Source of the DNA: an uncultured Candidatus Melainabacteria bacterium
GTDB lineage: Bacteria > Cyanobacteriota > Vampirovibrionia > Gastranaerophilales > Gastranaerophilaceae
Direction of reading: 5' to 3'
Assembly: GCA_932182025.1 (NCBI GenBank)
Contig: CAKNXK010000012.1
Span: 1 to 64,000 of the forward strand
DNA length: 64,000 nucleotides
Positions 59,305 to 64,000 of the stretch are shown one piece after another. Numbering within the stretch: position 1 is the first letter of the stretch; each line of letters opens with the position of its first letter. Under the pieces are notes generated by a model. That model was not told where the DNA came from and made no database searches. It saw only the letters and a list, made by a program, of their open reading frames with translations. The translations under genes were made by a program, and so were the position numbers.

Positions 59305-59313
59305 TGGTATTAT
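59305..59313 (+). promoter_or_regulatory. Extended -10 promoter before the Glu-rich protein gene
   Basis: TG-G-TATTAT, followed by CAGAGG and ATG 59333. It probably drives the 59333 gene and era. Confidence 0.5.
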
Positions 59314-59332
59314 CTATATCAGAGGTTTTATA

Positions 59333-61813
59333 ATGAGAATTTTAGAAGTAAGAGACGGTTTTATAAAATTTGAAACAGAAGGAAAGATTTCCTTATCATC
59401 GTTTTTACAGATTAACGATACTGCTAAACGTTACATTGCGCAGGTTATACAAACAAAAAGAACGGAAGAAGGCATAATTGCATTTGCTAAGATTTTGTTC
59501 TTATATGACGGTACTTTAAGAAACTACGACAAGAGTCTTCCGGGCAAAAACGCTGAGATATCTGAATTCACATTTGATATTATGAGTAAGTCTCTTGAGT
59601 TTTCAACACCGATTATTGCTGGTAAATTCATCGACGGAAGCATTGATATCCCGCTTGATAAATCTTGTTTTGATAAAAAAATGCTAATTTGTGTTGATTC
59701 ACCTAAAACCAATAATAGAGTTCTCTCAAACCTTACAAAACAATTTGCATATCTTGGAAAAGTTCTTATTATAGATATGCTTGGAATTATTGAAGGTCAA
59801 AAATACGTTGCAGGTGTAGACTTCAAGCTGCCGTTAAACACCGACTCTTTAGCATTTATGTATGAAGACTGCTTAAATGATGCTACCTCTGACAGCAAAA
59901 GTCTTATAAAAGAAATATTCGACGATTTGTCCGAATACTCTAAAAGTGTGCCATTCTTACCATTTGATACTTTAAAATCAATTGTTGATGATATGGTTGA
60001 TAAACAGCACGTATTTAAACTTCTTGTATTAAAGAACAAGCTTGCAAAATTTGCCCATCAGGGTTATTTTGCAGCAACTGCAAAAGATGCACAAAACCTC
60101 AATAAAATATTAGAAGAAAATTCTGTTGTAATTGATTTATCAAAACTTGATACTACATTCCAAAACAGATATCTTGAAACAATTTATTCCCAAATTAAAG
60201 ATGCACAGGTATTTTTGATAGCTTCTAATTCTTTGAACAAAAAAAATATCAAAAATATTCTTGAAAATGAAACCGTTCCATCTGTATTTGTAACTCATTC
60301 AAAATTCAAATATATTAATGAGATAAAATCAATGTTTGATAATTTTATTATTGAACCGTCTTTTACAAATAATGAAATTTTCAAAATCTACTCAACATTC
60401 CTAAACTCAATGCCAAAAGAGACATATCTTCTTGCAGGAGAAGGAACCAACTATATACCTTTTGTATCTTCACTAGAAGCTGTTGTTAATATTCCACAAC
60501 CGATTATCGAAGAAGAACAAGTATTTGAAGAAATACTTGAAGAACCTATTGAAGAATCTATTGATGAGACTATTGAAGAAATAGAAGAAGTTGAAGAGAA
60601 AATTGAAATACAGGAAGAAGAAGAAACAGAAGAACCTGTAGAAATAGAAGAAACTCCTATCGAAATCGAAGCCGAGCCTCAAATTCCAACAGAAGAGATT
60701 ATTGAGCAAAAAGCTGACGAATTAATTAACAAAATTGCAGAAGAAGAAACTGTAATTGAAGAAAACTTATTTGAAGAGGAAGAAGGTGAAGATGATAGTA
60801 TAGAAGAGCCTGAAATCCTTGAGCCTGAAATAATTGAAGAAGAACCTCAAGAAGAATTAGCTTTTGAAACAGAACTCGAGCTATCATTAGATGACGAAGA
60901 GGAAACTATTGAGGAAACTATTGAAGAAGCTCCTGTTGAAGAGCTGCATATTGAAGACGAAGAAGAATTACAGGTTAATGAACCTATAGAAACTTTTGTT
61001 GAAGAAGAAGAAGAATTCCACACCGAAGTTGATGAAATTCAAACAATTGAAGTTCCGGATGATATTTCTGATTTAGCTGATGAAGTAGAAGCTGAAATTC
61101 CTGATGAAGTAAATGAGGCTTTTGCAGAAAGAATGAATATTGACACCGACAATATAGGTTTCAAAGAATATACAGAAGAAAATTACGAAGAGCCGGAGCA
61201 AGAAGTAATCTCCTTAACAGAAGAAGAGCCAATTGATGAAATAATTGAGCTTGACGAAGCTGAAATCAGCGAAGATACTATTCTGGTAGATTTTGAAGAC
61301 GAAGAAGACGAACCTTTAACAGAAGAAGATTTGGATAAACAAATCGTTGAAGACGTTGACAAAGTTTTTACAACAATGAAAGAAGATGCAATTTCTGATT
61401 CTGACCTGGATTTTATTGATGAACTAAATAACGAGGAAGAAGAACTTGCATTAGAAGGCTCTATAGAAGAACTTCCTGAAAATTTTGAAGAAGAAGACGA
61501 GGAAGAAGGTTTTTTGGAACCAATTGAAGAGCAGGAAGAAATTTCATTAGAAGATGACTCCGATGACGATATTTTGGAAACAAAAAACACCAAAACACCT
61601 ATAGTTCCTGTATATGAAGCAGATATTCCGCAAGAAGATATGGTTATGTCTGACCCGATTGAACAAGGAGATATGGTTGTTCACGCAAAATATGGAACCG
61701 GTACTGTTGAAAAAATGATTAAATATGGAACAAAAACACTGTTTTCAATTAATTTTGACAATGTCGGCAGACGTCTTCTTGACCCTACACTTACAGAGAT
61801 TAAAAGGGCTTAG
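59333..61813 (+). CDS. Glu-rich protein with CarD-like C-terminal domain
   Basis: This 826-residue protein has three parts. Residues 1-385 look globular, with a beta-rich start (M-R-I-L-E-V-R-D-G-F-I-K-F) and an alpha/beta region reminiscent of a RecA/HerA-like ATPase but without a Walker A motif. Residues about 390-770 are extremely acidic (runs of E, I and P), probably disordered. The last 55 residues (Q-G-D-M-V-V-H-A-K-Y-G-T-G-T-V, then F-S-I-N-F-D-N-V-G-R-R-L-L) resemble the CarD/TRCF/UvrD-C RNA-polymerase-binding fold. A link to transcription is possible but not established. Era starts 14 bp downstream. Confidence 0.72.
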   Translation: MRILEVRDGFIKFETEGKISLSSFLQINDTAKRYIAQVIQTKRTEEGIIAFAKILFLYDGTLRNYDKSLPGKNAEISEFTFDIMSKSLEFSTPIIAGKFIDGSIDIPLDKSCFDKKMLICVDSPKTNNRVLSNLTKQFAYLGKVLIIDMLGIIEGQKYVAGVDFKLPLNTDSLAFMYEDCLNDATSDSKSLIKEIFDDLSEYSKSVPFLPFDTLKSIVDDMVDKQHVFKLLVLKNKLAKFAHQGYFAATAKDAQNLNKILEENSVVIDLSKLDTTFQNRYLETIYSQIKDAQVFLIASNSLNKKNIKNILENETVPSVFVTHSKFKYINEIKSMFDNFIIEPSFTNNEIFKIYSTFLNSMPKETYLLAGEGTNYIPFVSSLEAVVNIPQPIIEEEQVFEEILEEPIEESIDETIEEIEEVEEKIEIQEEEETEEPVEIEETPIEIEAEPQIPTEEIIEQKADELINKIAEEETVIEENLFEEEEGEDDSIEEPEILEPEIIEEEPQEELAFETELELSLDDEEETIEETIEEAPVEELHIEDEEELQVNEPIETFVEEEEEFHTEVDEIQTIEVPDDISDLADEVEAEIPDEVNEAFAERMNIDTDNIGFKEYTEENYEEPEQEVISLTEEEPIDEIIELDEAEISEDTILVDFEDEEDEPLTEEDLDKQIVEDVDKVFTTMKEDAISDSDLDFIDELNNEEEELALEGSIEELPENFEEEDEEEGFLEPIEEQEEISLEDDSDDDILETKNTKTPIVPVYEADIPQEDMVMSDPIEQGDMVVHAKYGTGTVEKMIKYGTKTLFSINFDNVGRRLLDPTLTEIKRA

Positions 61814-61827
61814 AGGTATATAGACTT

Positions 61828-62724
61828 ATGAAATGCGGATTTGTATCAATTATAGGAAGACCTAATGTAGGAAAATCAACTCTTTTGAACCAAATTCTAG
61901 GACAAAAGATTGTTATTACTACCGATAAGGCTCAAACAACAAGAAAACGCATCAAAGGAATTTTGACCGAAAATGAAGGACAAATTATTTTTGTTGATAC
62001 TCCGGGGGTTCATAGACCTTTAAACAAACTTGGCGAATTTTTGATGGATGAAGCAAAATTTGCGCTTCCTGATGCAGATTTAATCTTGTTCTTAGTAGAC
62101 GGATCTGAACCGGCAGGAAAAGGTGATAAATGGATTGCAGAAAATTTACTTAAAGACAGTAAGATTCCTGTAATTCTTGTTATGAATAAAGTTGACAAGG
62201 TAAAAAATCAACAAAAAATTGAAGAAAACTTGATGTCATACAAGTTTCTTTTTGAAGAAAATATTCCTGTCATAAGAATTTCTGCTAAAACAGGAAGGAA
62301 CAAAGATACTTTAATATCTAATATCTTTAAAAAGATGCCGGAAGGTGAAAAACTTTATCCTGATGATGTTGTAACAGAAGAAACCATGCGTTCTGTTGCA
62401 GAAGAAATTGTACGTGAAAAAATTCTTCTTAATACTCAGGATGAAATCCCTCATTCCGTTGCAATTACTATTGACAGATATGAAGAAACTGATGAAATAG
62501 ACAGGATTTATGCAACAATTTATTGCGAGCAAAAAAGCCAAAAAGGTATTCTGATAGGAAAAGGCGGATCCCTACTCAAAAAAATAGGCACAGAAGCACG
62601 TATTGAGCTTGAAGGAATTGTTGATAAGAAAGTATTTTTAGCGCTTGAAGTTAAAATCGAAAAAGATTGGCGCAAAAAAGATAAAGTTTTGAAAAATTTT
62701 GGTTACGTAAGTGACAAAAAATAA
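61828..62724 (+). CDS. era: Era GTPase
   Basis: This 298-residue protein assists 30S ribosome assembly and 16S rRNA 3'-end maturation. The GTPase domain has G-R-P-N-V-G-K-S-T (G1), T-T-R (G2), D-T-P-G-V-H (G3) and N-K-V-D (G4). The C-terminal KH domain has G-K-G-G-S-L-L-K-K-I-G. Length and order are standard. It probably shares a transcript with the Glu-rich protein gene. Confidence 0.97.
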   Translation: MKCGFVSIIGRPNVGKSTLLNQILGQKIVITTDKAQTTRKRIKGILTENEGQIIFVDTPGVHRPLNKLGEFLMDEAKFALPDADLILFLVDGSEPAGKGDKWIAENLLKDSKIPVILVMNKVDKVKNQQKIEENLMSYKFLFEENIPVIRISAKTGRNKDTLISNIFKKMPEGEKLYPDDVVTEETMRSVAEEIVREKILLNTQDEIPHSVAITIDRYEETDEIDRIYATIYCEQKSQKGILIGKGGSLLKKIGTEARIELEGIVDKKVFLALEVKIEKDWRKKDKVLKNFGYVSDKK

Positions 62725-62772
62725 AATTTACGTGTTTTAGTATAATTGTGTGTGTAGAAAAAAGGTGTCGTT

Positions 62773-64000
62773 TTGATTAATTCAATAAATGGGATAAGAA
62801 TAAATAATAATTTTTATCACAACTCCCCATTAAAAAAAGAAAAACAATCAGTTGAGAATCCTCAAGAAAACAAATTTGAGGTTTATGATTCTCAACTTGC
62901 AAAGATTAATAAAGCTCAACTGGCTTTCAAAGGATATTATGGAGATCAGCAGCCATTAAAAAAACTTTTCTACCACGTTTCAGGCAAAAGTGCTATATAT
63001 GAAGACGGATGGACACACGGACACCTTTATCAGGTTGGAATGAAAAAATGGGTTAACGCTCATCCTGCAGAGTTGCTTAAAAGAACAACAGAGCAAGCAA
63101 TTCAATCAATTTGCACACTTATAAAACCTGCAAACCAATATCCCGGGATTCCACCTTATATTCCATCGCCAAACTTCGGTGACAAATGGGGAAGAAGAGC
63201 TAACTATATAGAAATAAATCCGCGCACAATTGCCAAATATGAAGGCGGCAGAGTAACAGAAGGATTATTGCAGACAATGAAGCTTTTACCGGCTATGCCG
63301 ACATCGCCAAACTCTTTTGCAAACTGCATTGTTCTATCGCAATTATACCCGTCGTTCTATGGTGACGGCTATACTGATGCCGATTCTCTATATTGTGTAG
63401 ATTTACACAAAGGAATTAGCAAAACCCTTACAAGTGAAGGACTGCAAGGAAAAATGGGCGATGATGAGCAAGTAAAAGCTTTTAACGATGCCGCACACTT
63501 ATTAGGATTTAAAACAGGCTTTAGAATACCTCTTTCAGCAGGTCAACTAAGAGTTCAAGGTCAGGGGTTTGACTGGTACCACCACGAAAAAGCTTTTATT
63601 GATGCTTGCGTCTGGGCTATTGAATTAGGTTTTGATGCAATATATTTTGACAGCGCAAAACATATTACCGACAGCAATGGATATTGCGGGATAGGAGCGC
63701 TGCCTAATAAAGGACAAATGTCTTATATTCTTTATGAAATCCGCCAGAGAACAGGCAGACACGACATTGCTTTTATTGGCGAAAAGTGCGACAACCGACA
63801 AGAATACAAAGAAATGGGATTTACAGCCGGCACAGACTGGGGTAAAGCAGACAACTTTGAAAGTGTTCGCTGGGAATCACAAAATCAGGCTTGGTCAGGT
63901 GAATATGCTGCAGGTCCTGAAGTTTCCAACGATAATGACGATGGAGGTCCTGATTTTGGAACAAGACTAAACAGAATTAATTCCTGCTTATTCGGCTACA
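62773..64000 (+). CDS. Glycosidase-like TIM-barrel protein, cut by the window edge
   Basis: The gene starts at TTG 62773 behind AAAGGTG and runs past the right edge, so at least 409 residues. The N-terminus M-I-N-S-I-N-G-I-R-I-N-N and an L-A-F-K-G-Y motif near residue 50 echo the shared N-terminal motif, with no signal peptide. Barrel-like features include a strand A-I-Y-F-D-S-A-K (Asp near 293) and I-A-F-I-G-E-K (Glu near 337), positions that suit a glycoside hydrolase nucleophile and acid. The family is unclear; it may be related to GH13-like enzymes such as 51918-53684. Confidence 0.6.
   Translation, partial: MINSINGIRINNNFYHNSPLKKEKQSVENPQENKFEVYDSQLAKINKAQLAFKGYYGDQQPLKKLFYHVSGKSAIYEDGWTHGHLYQVGMKKWVNAHPAELLKRTTEQAIQSICTLIKPANQYPGIPPYIPSPNFGDKWGRRANYIEINPRTIAKYEGGRVTEGLLQTMKLLPAMPTSPNSFANCIVLSQLYPSFYGDGYTDADSLYCVDLHKGISKTLTSEGLQGKMGDDEQVKAFNDAAHLLGFKTGFRIPLSAGQLRVQGQGFDWYHHEKAFIDACVWAIELGFDAIYFDSAKHITDSNGYCGIGALPNKGQMSYILYEIRQRTGRHDIAFIGEKCDNRQEYKEMGFTAGTDWGKADNFESVRWESQNQAWSGEYAAGPEVSNDNDDGGPDFGTRLNRINSCLFGY

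Noticed and set aside
61183..61593. Ser-rich 136-residue ORF on the minus strand
   Set aside because: It is the antisense shadow of the Glu-rich coding region (GAA/GAG read as TTC/CTC and TCT/TCC frames).
1..64000. CRISPR arrays, insertion sequences, attachment sites
   Set aside because: No regularly spaced repeats, transposase or integrase genes, or repeat-flanked tRNA were seen by eye.

Overview
The window is AT-rich, densely packed bacterial DNA using the standard code, with short or overlapping gene junctions and many hairpin terminators. LpxA (lipid A synthesis), FabI, a MotA/MotB stator pair, a prepilin-like protein and a periplasmic CpxP/Spy-type protein point to a Gram-negative-type, probably flagellated bacterium. 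The hypothetical proteins (short N-terminal I-x-P...F-K/Q-G/S/A motifs, ankyrin and AAA+ proteins, an M-G-M-S-A-S-Q-A-R-L coiled-coil protein) remind me of gut Vampirovibrionia (Melainabacteria, Gastranaerophilales). That placement is inference; no rRNA is present to confirm it. I see no IS element, prophage, CRISPR array or plasmid origin.

Layout. 1-2.3 kb: a Cof-type HAD phosphatase, then an anti-sigma/ECF sigma/CpxP-like operon behind an ECF-type promoter. 2.3-8 kb (minus): a HEAT-like protein, a DUF429-like protein, motB, motA, a diguanylate cyclase and a sugar aminotransferase. 8-17 kb: a second CpxP-like protein, then an uncharacterised island (triple AAA+ ATPase, two related ankyrin proteins, a coiled-coil protein, a radical SAM protein), several with the N-terminal motif; one ankyrin gene carries a homopolymer frameshift. 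17-19.4 kb: tRNA-CAU and a thiol-redox group (Cys-rich membrane peptide, C_GCAxxG_C_C protein, CcdA-like transporter, thioredoxin-like protein), then an XRE regulator.

19.6-27.5 kb is a tightly overlapping eight-gene cluster: three GT2 glycosyltransferases, a NTP_transf_5 nucleotidyltransferase, an HPr-kinase-like protein, a PqqD-like protein, a DUF4422 protein and a radical SAM enzyme. A double palindrome lies between it and the divergent XRE gene. It looks like a peptide-modification/glycosylation system without an obvious separate precursor. 27.4-42.7 kb is mostly housekeeping: purA, an NfnA/SudB-like flavoprotein, trkA-trkH, def-small ORF-fmt, a prepilin, proS, a YhcC-like radical SAM protein, a 2-hydroxyacid dehydrogenase, an Opp-type ABC ATPase, an AI-2E family exporter and a large radical SAM protein.

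42.8-54.4 kb is accessory: a coiled-coil protein behind a sigma-28-like promoter, a U32 peptidase, large membrane-associated unknown proteins, a GH13-like enzyme, a 54-residue peptide gene and a Cys-less thioredoxin-like protein. 54.5-62.7 kb has fabI, a structured non-coding stretch, lpxA, uppS, an MpaA-like peptidase, an inactive-looking M16 peptidase, a Glu-rich protein with a CarD-like end, and era. A second glycosidase-like gene runs off the right edge.

Two window-wide signals stand out. Many promoters look like extended -10 elements (TGnTAnnnT). Seven or eight genes without a Shine-Dalgarno sequence have a -10 hexamer ending 6-7 nt before the ATG, as expected for leaderless mRNAs.
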